Assembly (NCBI GenBank): GCA_022508605.1
Contig: JAFLUX010000012.1
Coordinates: forward strand, 1-46,363
Direction of reading: 5' to 3'
DNA length: 46,363 nt
From: Bacteroidales bacterium
GTDB taxonomy: Bacteria > Bacteroidota > Bacteroidia > Bacteroidales > UBA932
Shown: piece after piece, positions 1 through 8,619 of the stretch
Layout of the letters: the number at the start of each line of letters is the position of its first letter
How positions within the stretch are numbered: position 1 is the stretch's first letter
The notes under the pieces: generated by a model
Seen by the model: only the letters and a program-made list of their open reading frames with translations
Database searches by the model: none
Told to the model about the DNA's origin: nothing
Program-made: the position numbers and the translations under genes

Positions 1-990
1 AAGCCGTGCCACCGTGTAGAAGGCCCCGTAGGGAACTGGGGAGAACACCCCCGGCATGGCATTGAGGGCCGCGACGGCGCAGTCACGGCGCCTGATGTAT
101 TCTTCCTTTACGGATGCGAAGTAGGAATCCGGCGTGTCGAGGGCCCCGAGCGAGGCGTATTGTCCGAGCACCGGAGGGCACAGCCTCGACTGGGCGAACT
201 TCAGGGCGCAGGACATGACGTCCTTGTTGCGGGATGCGATTACCCCTATCCTGGCCCCGCAGAGGTTGTAGCGCTTGGAAACGGAGTCTACCAGAATCAC
301 GTTGTCCTCGCAGCCCGGTATGTCCATGGCGCTGAAATAAGGCTCGTCCGTATAGCAGAACTCGCGGTACACCTCGTCGCAGATGAAGAACAGCCCGTGG
401 ATGCGGCAAAATTCGCCTATCGACAGGATTTCGTCCTTGGAGAAAAGTTTTCCGGAGGGGTTGCACGGGTTGCTGATGAGTATGGCCCTCGTTTTCGGAC
501 TCAGGGCTTTCTCAAGTTCCTCCGGTCCTGGAATCCTGAATCCGTCCTCTATGTCCGTCCGCACTGCCTTGAGCGTTATGTCGGACAGGAATGCGAAGGT
601 CTGGTAATTCGTATAGTAAGGTTCGAACACGATGATCTCGTCGCCCGGGTTCGCGGCAATCTGCATGGCCATGGAGAAGGCCTCGCTGCCTCCGACGGTT
701 ATGAGCAGTTCCGAGGGGTCGAGCCGTATGCCTATCCGCCTGTAGTACTTTTCCGCCATGGCCTCGCGCAGTTCTTTCAGTCCGGCGGAATGCGTATAGG
801 AGAGGTGGTGCATGCCGCGGCAGCGGGCTTCGAGCGCCCCGACCGCGCAGTCCGGCGACTTTATGTCCGGAGCGCCGACGTTCAGATGATAGACCTTTAC
901 CCCGGCGGCCTCTGCGGCCTCGGAGTAGGGGACCAGTTTCCGTATTGCGGATGCGGGCATGTCCTGCGCCCTGCGTGAAACTTTCAACAT
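1..990 (-). CDS. Class I/II PLP aminotransferase (aspartate aminotransferase-like), 3' end cut by window
   Basis: Fold-type I PLP aminotransferase, probably acting on aspartate or a related amino acid with 2-oxoglutarate. The 330 residues present hold the family landmarks: NPCNPSG near 175-180, CDEVY near 204-208 (Asp that contacts the PLP ring nitrogen), [14 protein letters not shown] near 236-249 with the Schiff-base lysine at about 239, and the arginine of GARIG. The C-terminal part lies beyond the window start, so it is partial. The ATG overlaps the last 7 bases of asd, which suggests translational coupling and a shared role in aspartate-family amino acid synthesis. Exact substrate is inference; a tyrosine or alanine aminotransferase of the same family cannot be excluded. 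Confidence 0.9.
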   Translation of the reverse strand, partial: MLKVSRRAQDMPASAIRKLVPYSEAAEAAGVKVYHLNVGAPDIKSPDCAVGALEARCRGMHHLSYTHSAGLKELREAMAEKYYRRIGIRLDPSELLITVGGSEAFSMAMQIAANPGDEIIVFEPYYTNYQTFAFLSDITLKAVRTDIEDGFRIPGPEELEKALSPKTRAILISNPCNPSGKLFSKDEILSIGEFCRIHGLFFICDEVYREFCYTDEPYFSAMDIPGCEDNVILVDSVSKRYNLCGARIGVIASRNKDVMSCALKFAQSRLCPPVLGQYASLGALDTPDSYFASVKEEYIRRRDCAVAALNAMPGVFSPVPYGAFYTVARL

Positions 991-1994
991 GACTGCTTGT
1001 TTTCGATTAGGTATTCTGCTATCTGCACTGCGTTAAGCGCCGCGCCTTTCTTGATCTGGTCGCCGGAGAGCCATAAGGTCATCCCGTTTTCGCACGAAAG
1101 GTCCTTGCGTATGCGTCCGACGTACACATCATCTTTCCCGCCTGTGAACAGCGGCATGGGGTAGGTCATCGAGGCCGGGTCGTCGAGCAGGGTCACGCCG
1201 GGAGCGGCGGAAAGCGCCTCCCGCACCTCCTGCACTTCAAGGGGCCTTTCCGTCTCTATCCACACGGATTCCGAATGGGAGCGCAGGGCGGATATGCGCA
1301 CGCATGTGGCCGAACATTTCACGTCGGAATGGAGAATCTTGCGTGTCTCGTTGAACATCTTCATCTCTTCCTTCGTGTAGTCGTTGTCGGTGAAAACGTC
1401 TATCTGTGGAATGACGTTGTAGGCCAGCTGGAACGCGAATTTCTCCACGGTGACAGGCTTGCCTTCCGCAATGTCCCTGTATTGCCGTTCAAGCTCCGCC
1501 ATGGCCTGGGCACCAGCTCCCGATGCGGACTGGTAGCTCGCCACCCGTATCCGGGTAATGTGGGAAAGCGCCTCTATGGGCTTGAGCACCACTACCATCA
1601 TGATGGTGGTGCAGTTCGGGTTGGCGATAATTCCCCTCGGGCGGACGAGAGCGTCCGCGGCATTGCACTCGGGCACGATGAGAGGCACGTCGTCGTCCAT
1701 CCTGAATGCGGAAGAATTGTCTATCATCACGGCCCCGTGCTTCGTGATGGTTTCCGCAAACTCCCTGGAGGCGGACGCCCCAGCCGACGTGAAGGCTATG
1801 TCCACACCCTTGAAGTCGTCGTTGTGCTGCAGCAGGCGCACTTCATATTCGCGGCCCCTGAATGAGTACTTTCTGCCCATGCTCCTGGCGGAGCCGAAAA
1901 GAAGGAGATTGTCGACAGGGAAGTTCCTCTCGTCGAGGACCCTGAGAAATTCTTGCCCGACGGCGCCGCTCGCACCTACTATTGCTATGTTCAT
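984..1994 (-). CDS. asd: Aspartate-semialdehyde dehydrogenase
   Basis: Reduces aspartyl phosphate to aspartate semialdehyde with NADPH, the branch-point step to lysine/diaminopimelate, threonine and methionine. The 336-residue protein starts [17 protein letters not shown] (nucleotide-binding glycine-rich loop) and has the catalytic cysteine in NPNCTT at about residue 128, [10 protein letters not shown] near 157-165 and [11 protein letters not shown] in the C-terminal half. I chose the ATG at 1994 because the glycine-rich loop must be near the N terminus; an in-frame upstream extension to 2072 would run through the promoter and terminator seen there. Overlaps the aminotransferase start by 7 bases. 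Confidence 0.96.
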   Translation of the reverse strand: MNIAIVGASGAVGQEFLRVLDERNFPVDNLLLFGSARSMGRKYSFRGREYEVRLLQHNDDFKGVDIAFTSAGASASREFAETITKHGAVMIDNSSAFRMDDDVPLIVPECNAADALVRPRGIIANPNCTTIMMVVVLKPIEALSHITRIRVASYQSASGAGAQAMAELERQYRDIAEGKPVTVEKFAFQLAYNVIPQIDVFTDNDYTKEEMKMFNETRKILHSDVKCSATCVRISALRSHSESVWIETERPLEVQEVREALSAAPGVTLLDDPASMTYPMPLFTGGKDDVYVGRIRKDLSCENGMTLWLSGDQIKKGAALNAVQIAEYLIENKQSC

Positions 1995-2015
1995 TGCGGT
2001 AACAGTTAAAACTCC

Positions 2016-2047
2016 CAAATATAACAACAAATCGCGGCTCTGCCAAA
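2016..2047 (-). promoter_or_regulatory. Promoter of asd, Bacteroidetes type
   Basis: On the minus strand TTTG (2044-2047), a 20-base gap and TATATTTG (2016-2023) match the Bacteroidetes consensus exactly, and the ATG of asd lies about 22 bases downstream. The -33 element sits inside the T-run of the upstream hairpin at 2059-2082. Confidence 0.8.
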
Positions 2048-2150
2048 AAAACACGACTAAAGCCCGCTTCACAGCGGGCTTTAACGGTTAGTTAGTAGTG
2101 TATACCTTTAGAAGGTTAATTATTGTTGGTTAGAATAGTTGTTGATTTCC
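2046..2150 (-). ncRNA. Candidate small RNA, about 105 nt
   Basis: Between trmD and asd a complete promoter on the minus strand is followed, about 70 bases after the expected start, by a perfect 9-bp GC-rich hairpin and a T-run. The stretch has no ATG and no plausible peptide on this strand. It carries one small internal stem (ACCTT-CTA-AAGGT). This could be a free-standing small RNA or an early-terminated leader of asd. The call rests on promoter plus terminator only; I recognise no RNA family. Confidence 0.4.
2059..2082 (-). terminator. Rho-independent terminator between trmD and asd
   Basis: Inverted repeat AAAGCCCGC / GCGGGCTTT with a 6-base loop. Reading on the minus strand it is followed after a few bases by seven T (2045-2051). 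It would end the candidate small RNA and any read-through from trmD. Confidence 0.65.
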
Positions 2151-2155
2151 GACGA

Positions 2156-2185
2156 CAAATATACTACCATTTTTTTATTCTGCAA
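2156..2185 (-). promoter_or_regulatory. Promoter of the candidate small RNA
   Basis: Minus-strand TTG (2183-2185), a 19-base gap and TATATTTG (2156-2163). It is about 140 bases upstream of the separate asd promoter, so asd does not need it. Confidence 0.6.
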
Positions 2186-2259
2186 GTGTTTTATAAAAAT
2201 TTCTTTCAAAAACTCAATTTTAGTTGTTAAAATTATTTAATAATGCGGTGCGTCTTGCG

Positions 2260-2937
2260 TCATTCGTTCAGCAACTCCGGACGCAGGAGCCGCGTGCGCT
2301 CAATGGCTTGCTCGTCCTGCCATTCACGTATCAGCTTCGGATTTCCGCTGAGAAGCACGTCGGGCACCTTCCAGCCGTTGAATTCCGCGGGGCGCGTGTA
2401 CACGGGAGGGGCGAGCAGGCTGTCCTGGAAGGAGTCGGACAGTGCGGAGGTCTCGTCGCTGAGCGCGCCGGGAATCAGGCGCACGATGGCGTCCGACAGC
2501 AGGGCCGCGGGTATCTCGCCCCCGCTGACCACATAGTCGCCGACCGATATTTCCCTTGTGACAAGATGCTCCCTTATGCGGTGGTCCACACCTTTGTAGT
2601 GGCCGCACAATATCATGATGTTGCCCTTCAGCGACAGTTCGTTGGCAATGGCCTGGTCGAGCCTTTCGCCGTCGGGGGACATATAGATTACCTCGTCGTA
2701 CTCCCGCTCGCTTTTCAGCTCTTCCATCATGTGCCACACCGGCTCGACCTTTATCACCATGCCTGCGTCTCCGCCGTAACTGTAGTCGTCCACGTTTTTC
2801 CTCGGGCCCATGCCGTATTTCCTGAGATTGTGCACCCGTATGTCCACGAGTCCCTTTTTTACGGCCCTTCCGACTATCGAATGGGAAAGCGGGCTTTCCA
2901 GCAGTTCGGGCACCACGCTCAGAATGTCTATCCTCAT
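2260..2937 (-). CDS. trmD: tRNA (guanine-N1-)-methyltransferase TrmD
   Basis: Methylates G37 of tRNAs with S-adenosylmethionine, preventing frameshifts. The 225-residue protein starts [12 protein letters not shown] and carries the SPOUT knot signature [16 protein letters not shown] followed by [14 protein letters not shown], then the SDSF and PPVYTRP segments of the active site and [10 protein letters not shown] near the C terminus. Length fits the family. The ATG at 2937 aligns with known N termini; the in-frame extension upstream would cross the -7 promoter element at 2960-2967. It is transcribed away from the lipoprotein gene at 2993. Confidence 0.96.
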   Translation of the reverse strand: MRIDILSVVPELLESPLSHSIVGRAVKKGLVDIRVHNLRKYGMGPRKNVDDYSYGGDAGMVIKVEPVWHMMEELKSEREYDEVIYMSPDGERLDQAIANELSLKGNIMILCGHYKGVDHRIREHLVTREISVGDYVVSGGEIPAALLSDAIVRLIPGALSDETSALSDSFQDSLLAPPVYTRPAEFNGWKVPDVLLSGNPKLIREWQDEQAIERTRLLRPELLNE

Positions 2938-2959
2938 TGCAAATAGGTATAAATACATA

Positions 2960-2967
2960 CAAAATTA
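2960..2967 (-). promoter_or_regulatory. -7 element of the trmD promoter
   Basis: TAATTTTG on the minus strand fits TAnnTTTG, 22 bases before the trmD ATG. No clear -33 TTTG is visible. Confidence 0.5.
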
Positions 2968-2979
2968 TGCATTTTTTAT

Positions 2980-2987
2980 TAATTTTG
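2980..2987 (+). promoter_or_regulatory. -7 element of the promoter for the 2993 gene
   Basis: TAATTTTG on the plus strand, back to back with the trmD element. The ATG follows only 5 bases later, so the transcript would be nearly leaderless if this element is used. Confidence 0.45.
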
Positions 2988-2992
2988 CGGTA

Positions 2993-3745
2993 ATGAAAAG
3001 GATTATTCTGGTTGCCGTCATCTTCCTTCTCTGCCTTCCGGCCTGCGGCCAGGCGTCTCCCATGCGCTACAAGGTGCGGGTCGTCCGGGAGTATCCGCAC
3101 GACAGCAAGGCCTATACGCAGGGGCTTTTCTTCCACGGGGGGGATTTGTATGAGAGCACGGGACAGAACGGCCGCAGCAGCTTCCGCAAGGTGGACCTGG
3201 AAAGCGGCAAGGTGCTGCGCAAATTGGATTTCGACCGCAAGTATTTCGGCGAAGGGTCGGTCATTCTCGGAGACCGCATGTATATGCTCACCTGGACGAA
3301 CCGCGTGGCGTTTACCTACGATGCCGAAACCCTTAAATTCATAAAGACCTGGTCATACCCCAGGGAGGGCTGGGGACTCACCACCGACGGCCGGAGCCTG
3401 ATAGCCTCCGACGGCAGCGCGAACCTCTTTTTCCTCGACCCCGATTTCAGGCTCCAGCGCACGGTGAAGGTGACCATGGACGGCCGGCCCGTACGTCTTC
3501 TCAATGAGCTCGAATGGATTGACGGCAAGGTGTGGGCGAACGTATATACCACGGACATGATCGTGATAATAAACCCGGCTTCGGGGGTCGTGGAGGGCAT
3601 AGTCGACTGCTCCGGCCTGCTGCCGCAGAAGCTCCGGAGGACAGATACGGACGTGCTGAACGGAATCGCCGTCAGGGACGGCCGCATATTCCTTACGGGC
3701 AAGAACTGGCCGCGCCTGTATGAAGTCGAGTTGGTGGTGCAATAA
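2993..3745 (+). CDS. Glutaminyl-peptide cyclotransferase-like lipoprotein
   Basis: 250-residue protein of the plant/bacterial glutamine cyclotransferase family (beta-propeller type), which forms N-terminal pyroglutamate on peptides. It starts MKRIILVAVIFLLCLPAC, a signal peptide with a lipobox (LPAC) whose cysteine would be lipidated, so it is likely anchored in the cell envelope. Family traits: YTQGLFFHGGDLYESTG near the N terminus, LNELEWIDGKVWANVY in the second half, and DVLNGIA followed by FLTGKNWPRLYEV at the end. ATG at 2993 chosen for the signal peptide. The physiological substrate in Bacteroidetes is not known to me. Confidence 0.88.
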   Translation: MKRIILVAVIFLLCLPACGQASPMRYKVRVVREYPHDSKAYTQGLFFHGGDLYESTGQNGRSSFRKVDLESGKVLRKLDFDRKYFGEGSVILGDRMYMLTWTNRVAFTYDAETLKFIKTWSYPREGWGLTTDGRSLIASDGSANLFFLDPDFRLQRTVKVTMDGRPVRLLNELEWIDGKVWANVYTTDMIVIINPASGVVEGIVDCSGLLPQKLRRTDTDVLNGIAVRDGRIFLTGKNWPRLYEVELVVQ

Positions 3746-3759
3746 TCCGAATATTTGTT

Positions 3760-3767
3760 TATATTTG
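3760..3767 (+). promoter_or_regulatory. -7 element of the DUF349-yidC promoter
   Basis: TATATTTG on the plus strand, 28 bases before the ATG at 3796. No well-placed -33 TTTG is visible. Confidence 0.55.
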
Positions 3768-3795
3768 TAAGTTAATATTTTAAATATTTCCTGTT

Positions 3796-5586
3796 ATGAG
3801 TGAAACATTTGTTCCTGAAAAGTCCGCAGAGGTCATTTCAGACGTAGAGGAAAAGAAAGTCGAATCCGCGACCCCCGAAACGGAGCCCCAGACCGTGTCT
3901 GAGGCCGCTCCTGAGGCTGCTCCTGAGGCGAAAACCGAAAATCTTGCAGACAAGACGCTTGCAGAACTGTCCGAACTGTTCGGCGAACTCAAGCAGAGCG
4001 CCGACAGCATGCTGCGCTCGAAAGAGGCCGAAAACATAAAGGCGGCCTTCTTCAAGCTCCTCGGCAAGCTCAAGGGCGAGAATGCCCAGGGCGACGGCGC
4101 CACGGAGAACCCGTTCGAGGTGGTGGAAGAGAATTTCAAGGCAGTATATGCCGATTACAAGAAGGAAAGGGCTGAGTTCAACCGCGAGCAGGAGGCCCGC
4201 CGCGAGGAGAACCTTGCGAAGAAGAAGGCCATCATCGAAGAGCTCAAGGCCATAGTGGAGAACAACGATGACGCGAGCGCCTCGTTCCCGGCATTCCGCG
4301 AATTGCAGAACCGCTGGAGGGAGGCCGGTCCCGTGCCCGTCACCGCATACAGGGATATCAACGACACATACCAGTTCTACGTAGAGCGCTTCTACGATAT
4401 GGTGAAGATCAGCAGGGACCTGCGCGATCTTGATTTCCAGAAGAATCTCGAGGCCAAGGAGAAGTTCTGCGAGATAGCGGAAAAGCTCGCTGAAGACGAG
4501 AATGTCGTGAGCGCGTTCCATGAACTGCAGAAGCTGCACGAACAGTGGAAGGAGTTCGGACCCGTCGCGAAGGAGATGAGGGAAGACATCTGGAACCGCT
4601 TCAAAGCGGCCACGGCGGCCATCAACAAACGCTACCAGGCGCATTTCGAGGGCCAGAAAGAGGAGCAGCTCGCCAATCTTGCGGCAAAGCAGGAGCTGTG
4701 CAGGCAGGTGGAGGAGATAGCCGGCAAGGAAGTGGCCTCGTCGAGCGAATGGAACGAACTTTCCAAGCAGATTGAGGGCATTCAGGCCAAGTGGCGCACG
4801 ATAGGCTTCGCTACACGCAAGGAGAACCAGAAGATATACGACCGCTTCCGTGCGGCCTGCGACAGTTTCTATGGCCGCAAGCGCGAGTATTACTCGAACT
4901 TCAAGGATTCGATGAATGCCAATCTCGAGAAGAAGATGGCGATAATCGAAAAGGCGGAAGAGCTTAAGAGCAGTACGGAATGGAAGAAGGTCTCCGACCA
5001 GTTCATCGAACTGCAGAAGCAGTGGAAGGAGATAGGAGCCGTCCCACGCAAGAAGAGCGAGCAGATATGGAAACGCTTCCGCGCGGCCTGCGACGAGTTC
5101 TTCGCCGAGAGAGACAAGAACGTGAAGCCGGAGAACGATTTCTACGGCAATCTCAAGGCCAAGAAGAAGCTGATAGAGGAGGTGCTCTCTTACGAACCCT
5201 CTGACGATGCCGCGGCGGGTGCCGAGGCCCTTGCCGCCTTCAACTCCCGCTGGCAGGCCATAGGACATGTGCCTTTCAAGGAAAAGGATGCCGTCAATGC
5301 CGCCTACCGCGATGCCATACGCGAAAAATTCCCCTCCGTCCGCTCCGCCCAGAGGCCTGCGGCAAGGGGCGCCCGCGCGCCGAAGAGCGAAAAAGACCTG
5401 CTCATGGACAAATATCGCGCGCTCCAGCAGGATATCACCACTTATGAAAACAACATCGGCTTCATTTCCGCCTCAAAGAACTCCGAGCCTCTCATCAGGC
5501 AGATGCAGGAGCGCATAGAACAGGCAAAGGCCGAACTGAAAGAACTTGAACAGAAAATACGGGAAACTGAGGAGGCAGCTGAATAA
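3796..5586 (+). CDS. DUF349 repeat protein
   Basis: 596 residues, probably cytoplasmic (no signal peptide or membrane span). An acidic, Glu/Ala/Pro-rich N-terminal 50-60 residues is followed by about five DUF349 helical repeats of roughly 70 residues. Each repeat carries a W-[KR]-x-x-G element and a following R/W-x-x-F segment, for example EQWKEFGPV, AKWRTIGFA, KQWKEIGAV and SRWQAIGHV. The C terminus (about 545-596) is a predicted coiled coil. Biochemical function is not established; the family is often highly expressed. Its stop TAA overlaps the yidC ATG by one base (TAATG), so the two are translationally coupled. Confidence 0.9.
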   Translation: MSETFVPEKSAEVISDVEEKKVESATPETEPQTVSEAAPEAAPEAKTENLADKTLAELSELFGELKQSADSMLRSKEAENIKAAFFKLLGKLKGENAQGDGATENPFEVVEENFKAVYADYKKERAEFNREQEARREENLAKKKAIIEELKAIVENNDDASASFPAFRELQNRWREAGPVPVTAYRDINDTYQFYVERFYDMVKISRDLRDLDFQKNLEAKEKFCEIAEKLAEDENVVSAFHELQKLHEQWKEFGPVAKEMREDIWNRFKAATAAINKRYQAHFEGQKEEQLANLAAKQELCRQVEEIAGKEVASSSEWNELSKQIEGIQAKWRTIGFATRKENQKIYDRFRAACDSFYGRKREYYSNFKDSMNANLEKKMAIIEKAEELKSSTEWKKVSDQFIELQKQWKEIGAVPRKKSEQIWKRFRAACDEFFAERDKNVKPENDFYGNLKAKKKLIEEVLSYEPSDDAAAGAEALAAFNSRWQAIGHVPFKEKDAVNAAYRDAIREKFPSVRSAQRPAARGARAPKSEKDLLMDKYRALQQDITTYENNIGFISASKNSEPLIRQMQERIEQAKAELKELEQKIRETEEAAE

Positions 5587-7409
5587 TGGATAAAAATTCT
5601 TTGACCGGAATAATACTTATAGCACTTATACTTTTCGGATTTACATTTTATCAAAGCAGCGAACAGCGCAAACGCCTCGAAGCGCAGCGTCAGCTGGACT
5701 CCATAGCCCTTGCGCAGATGCCCGTAGACACCGTCGGCATCGCCGGCCTGCCTGAAGCAGCCGGCATGCCTGCGACGGCCGTTTACAAGGACAGTCTGCT
5801 GGAGGCCGCCCACGGCGCGGAGGCCAGCATATTCACCCTCGAAAACGAAGTCCTGAAAATAGACTTCACGAGCAAGGGGGCCCAGCCTTACAGTGCTCTC
5901 ATAAAGAAATACAAGAGCTATGGCGGCGGCGACCTGTATCTTTTCAAGGACGGGGGAGCTGAGTATGCGGTGAGTATCTATGCCGGACAGTATCTGCGGT
6001 CGAGCGATTTCAATTTCACTCTTGCCGAACGTACCGATACGTCGCTGACATTCCGTCTGCCCTTCAGCGGAGGCGGCTACATAGAGCAGCGCTATTCCCT
6101 CGCCCCGGGCAGCTACAAGCTCGACAACCTCCTTTCATTCGTAGGAATGGACGAGGTCATACCGAGGAACGTGGGATCTTTCGACATAGACTTCAACGTG
6201 ACCGTGCCGAGGATGGAGAAGGGCTACAAGAACGAATCCCAGTACTCCAAGCTGGACTACTATTTCAGCGGTGAGAAGAAACCCAATGAAATCGGCCGCG
6301 GGCGCTCGGCGTCCAAGAACATAGGTTCACGCCTGAGCTGGTTCGCTTTCCAGCAGCAGTTCTTCTCTGCCATCATGAGGGCTCCGGAGGAGTTCTCGAA
6401 CGGCGAACTTTCGCTCAACATGCACCAGGAGGGCGATCCCGACGGCATCCTCATGGACTGCAGCGCCAGGATGCGCTCCGATTTCAGGCCCGCCGCGACG
6501 GTAAGTGTGCCGTACGAATTCTATTTCGGTCCCAACCACTTCACGACCCTGAAGTCCTTCGACCATAAGTACGAGAAGATAATCCCCCTGGGCGGCTGGC
6601 TCGTAGGCTGGTTCACGAGGTATGCCATCATACCTATGTTCAACTTCTTCAGCCGCTTCATCGGCAATTTCGGACTCATCATACTTCTGATGACGATAGT
6701 GATAAAGATAGTGTTGTTCCCCTTCACTTACAAGTCCTATTCCTCATCGCCGAAGATACAGGCGCTCAAGCCTTTCCTCGACGACATCAACAAGAAGTAT
6801 CCCAAGCAGGAAGATGCCCTCAAGAAGCAGCAGGCCACGATGAATCTGTACAAGCGTGCAGGAGTGAGCCCCATGGGCGGCTGCCTGCCGACCCTGCTGA
6901 CCCTGCCTATACTCTGGGCCATGTTCCGTTTCTTCCCGGCCTCCATAGAACTGCGGCAGCAGCCATTCCTGTGGTGCGACGACCTCAGCTCGTACGACTC
7001 CATCATAGACTATGGCATGCACATACCCATACTCGGAGACCATCTGTCCCTCTTCGCCCTGCTCATGGCGGTCGTCATGTGGCTCTACTCCAAGATGACC
7101 ACGGCCAACCAGCCCGCCTCGGACGACCCTACGGCGTCTTCCATGCGCTTCATGACGCTGTGGATGATGCCCGTGATGATGTTCTTCATCTGCAACAGCC
7201 TGTCCGCGGCACTCAGCTACTACTACCTGCTTTCACAGCTCATCGCCATCATACAGACCTGGGTAATCAAGAAATTCTTCGTACATCCCGAAGAAATCCA
7301 GGCGCGTGTGAGGGCTTCGGCGGGAAAACCTATGCCCAAGAGCAAGTGGCAGCAGCGTTTGGAGGAAGCCCAGAAGATGCAGGAGCAGCAAATGCGCAAA
7401 CGCAGGTGA
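5586..7409 (+). CDS. yidC: Membrane protein insertase YidC
   Basis: Inserts and folds inner-membrane proteins, alone or with SecYEG. The 607-residue protein has an N-terminal membrane anchor (about 6-23), a large periplasmic beta domain (about 75-330) and the conserved C-terminal membrane core: FIGNFGLIILLMTIVIK, then the cytoplasmic coiled region ending MNLYKRAGVSPMGGCLPTLL, and later membrane spans. The basic tail (KSKWQQRLEEAQKMQEQQMRKRR region) fits ribosome contact. The start ATG overlaps the stop of the DUF349 gene by one base. Confidence 0.97.
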   Translation: MDKNSLTGIILIALILFGFTFYQSSEQRKRLEAQRQLDSIALAQMPVDTVGIAGLPEAAGMPATAVYKDSLLEAAHGAEASIFTLENEVLKIDFTSKGAQPYSALIKKYKSYGGGDLYLFKDGGAEYAVSIYAGQYLRSSDFNFTLAERTDTSLTFRLPFSGGGYIEQRYSLAPGSYKLDNLLSFVGMDEVIPRNVGSFDIDFNVTVPRMEKGYKNESQYSKLDYYFSGEKKPNEIGRGRSASKNIGSRLSWFAFQQQFFSAIMRAPEEFSNGELSLNMHQEGDPDGILMDCSARMRSDFRPAATVSVPYEFYFGPNHFTTLKSFDHKYEKIIPLGGWLVGWFTRYAIIPMFNFFSRFIGNFGLIILLMTIVIKIVLFPFTYKSYSSSPKIQALKPFLDDINKKYPKQEDALKKQQATMNLYKRAGVSPMGGCLPTLLTLPILWAMFRFFPASIELRQQPFLWCDDLSSYDSIIDYGMHIPILGDHLSLFALLMAVVMWLYSKMTTANQPASDDPTASSMRFMTLWMMPVMMFFICNSLSAALSYYYLLSQLIAIIQTWVIKKFFVHPEEIQARVRASAGKPMPKSKWQQRLEEAQKMQEQQMRKRR

Positions 7410-7410
7410 G

Positions 7411-8076
7411 ATGAGCATAACCCGGAATCTTGAACGGATTTGCAATGAACTGCCATCAGGTGTAAAGCTGGTGGCAGTTTCCAAATTCCATCCGGCAGAA
7501 TCCATAGCGGAGGCCTGCCGGGCCGGACAGAAGGTGTTCGGAGAGAGTCGTCCGCAGGAGTTTGAAAAGAAGGTGCAGGCCTTGGCAGGAAATGGCATCG
7601 AGTGGCATTTCATAGGACACTTGCAGACCAACAAGCTGAAAATGGTATTGCCCCATGCCGCCCTGGTGCAGTCGGTGGATTCCGCCCGCCTGCTGGATGC
7701 CATCGACGAGTGGGGGCGCAAGAATGAACGGACGGTGTCCGTACTGCTCGAACTGCATATCGCGGCGGAGGAGAGCAAGCAGGGCTTCTATGAGGAGGAG
7801 ATACTGGACATTCTCTTCCGTGCCGGGTCTTTCCGCAATATACGCTTCTGCGGCCTCATGGGCATGGCCACCAACACTGACGACGAAGATGCCGTCCGCG
7901 CGGACTTCGCCCGTATAAAAGGGTACATGGACTATCTCCGGGACCTGTTCCCGGAACTCTCGGATTTCAGGGAGCTGTCTATAGGCATGTCCGGCGACTG
8001 GCGCATCGCCCTTGAATACGGCGCCACGATGGTGCGCATAGGCACTGCCATATTCGGGGAGCGGCTGTCAGACTGA
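7411..8076 (+). CDS. YggS-family PLP-binding protein (PLP homeostasis protein)
   Basis: 221-residue single-domain alanine-racemase-fold protein that binds PLP without a known catalytic reaction and affects vitamin B6 and amino acid balance. Seen: KLVAVSKFHP with the PLP lysine, FGESRPQEFEKK, WHFIGHLQTNK, CGLMGMAT and LSIGMSGDWRIALEYGATMVRIGTAIFG, all typical. The ATG lies just after the yidC stop. The 3' end overlaps rfbC, on the opposite strand, by 9 bases. Confidence 0.93.
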   Translation: MSITRNLERICNELPSGVKLVAVSKFHPAESIAEACRAGQKVFGESRPQEFEKKVQALAGNGIEWHFIGHLQTNKLKMVLPHAALVQSVDSARLLDAIDEWGRKNERTVSVLLELHIAAEESKQGFYEEEILDILFRAGSFRNIRFCGLMGMATNTDDEDAVRADFARIKGYMDYLRDLFPELSDFRELSIGMSGDWRIALEYGATMVRIGTAIFGERLSD

Positions 8077-8619
8077 CAGCGCATCCTCCTCGGTGACCGG
8101 AAGGCGCGCCCTGTCTTTTTCGCTCATGATTATCCGGGACTGCGGAATTTTCCAGTCTATGCCCAGCCTGCCGTCGGTCAGCTGTATTCCGGCATCTGCC
8201 TCGGGATGATAGAACTCGTCGCACTTGTACTGGAATACGGCGACTTCGCTGAGAACGGAGAATCCGTGGGCGAAGCCTTTGGGAATGAAGAACTGGAGGT
8301 GGTTGTCCTCGCTGAGCTCCACCGCATGATGCTTGAGGAAAGTGGGGGAGCCCTTTCTCAGGTCCACGGCCACGTCGAGCACGCACCCCCTTACGCAGCG
8401 CACCAGTTTTGCCTGCGTGTAGGGAGGTTTCTGAAAATGCAGGCCGCGTACCACGCCGTAGCATGAGCGGCTTTCGTTGTCCTGCACGAAGCGGGTGGGC
8501 GCGACGAGGGCATCGAACTCTTTCTGCGACCAGGATTCATAGAAATACCCCCGTCCGTCTTCGAATATGCGGGGCTTGATGATGCACAGCCCCTCGATAT
8601 CAGTCTTTATTACTTCCAT
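8068..8619 (-). CDS. rfbC: dTDP-4-dehydrorhamnose 3,5-epimerase
   Basis: Cupin-fold epimerase of dTDP-L-rhamnose synthesis, used for surface polysaccharides. The 183-residue protein has FEDGRGYFYESW, QDNESRS, VVRGLHFQ (catalytic His), the second-half segment FIPKGFAHGFSVLS and YKCDEFYHPEADAG with the active-site Tyr. The rest of the rhamnose pathway (rfbA, rfbB, rfbD) is not in the window. Its start overlaps the end of the exporter gene by 20 bases, so it is the last gene of the rarA-exporter-rfbC unit. Confidence 0.94.
   Translation of the reverse strand: MEVIKTDIEGLCIIKPRIFEDGRGYFYESWSQKEFDALVAPTRFVQDNESRSCYGVVRGLHFQKPPYTQAKLVRCVRGCVLDVAVDLRKGSPTFLKHHAVELSEDNHLQFFIPKGFAHGFSVLSEVAVFQYKCDEFYHPEADAGIQLTDGRLGIDWKIPQSRIIMSEKDRARLPVTEEDALSV

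Noticed and set aside
160..978. Long plus-strand open frame over the aminotransferase
   Set aside because: It is the antisense shadow of a clear PLP aminotransferase with all catalytic motifs on the minus strand.
8068..8619. A rhamnose or capsule gene cluster around rfbC
   Set aside because: No other nucleotide-sugar or glycosyltransferase gene is nearby; rfbC stands alone at the end of a rarA-exporter unit.
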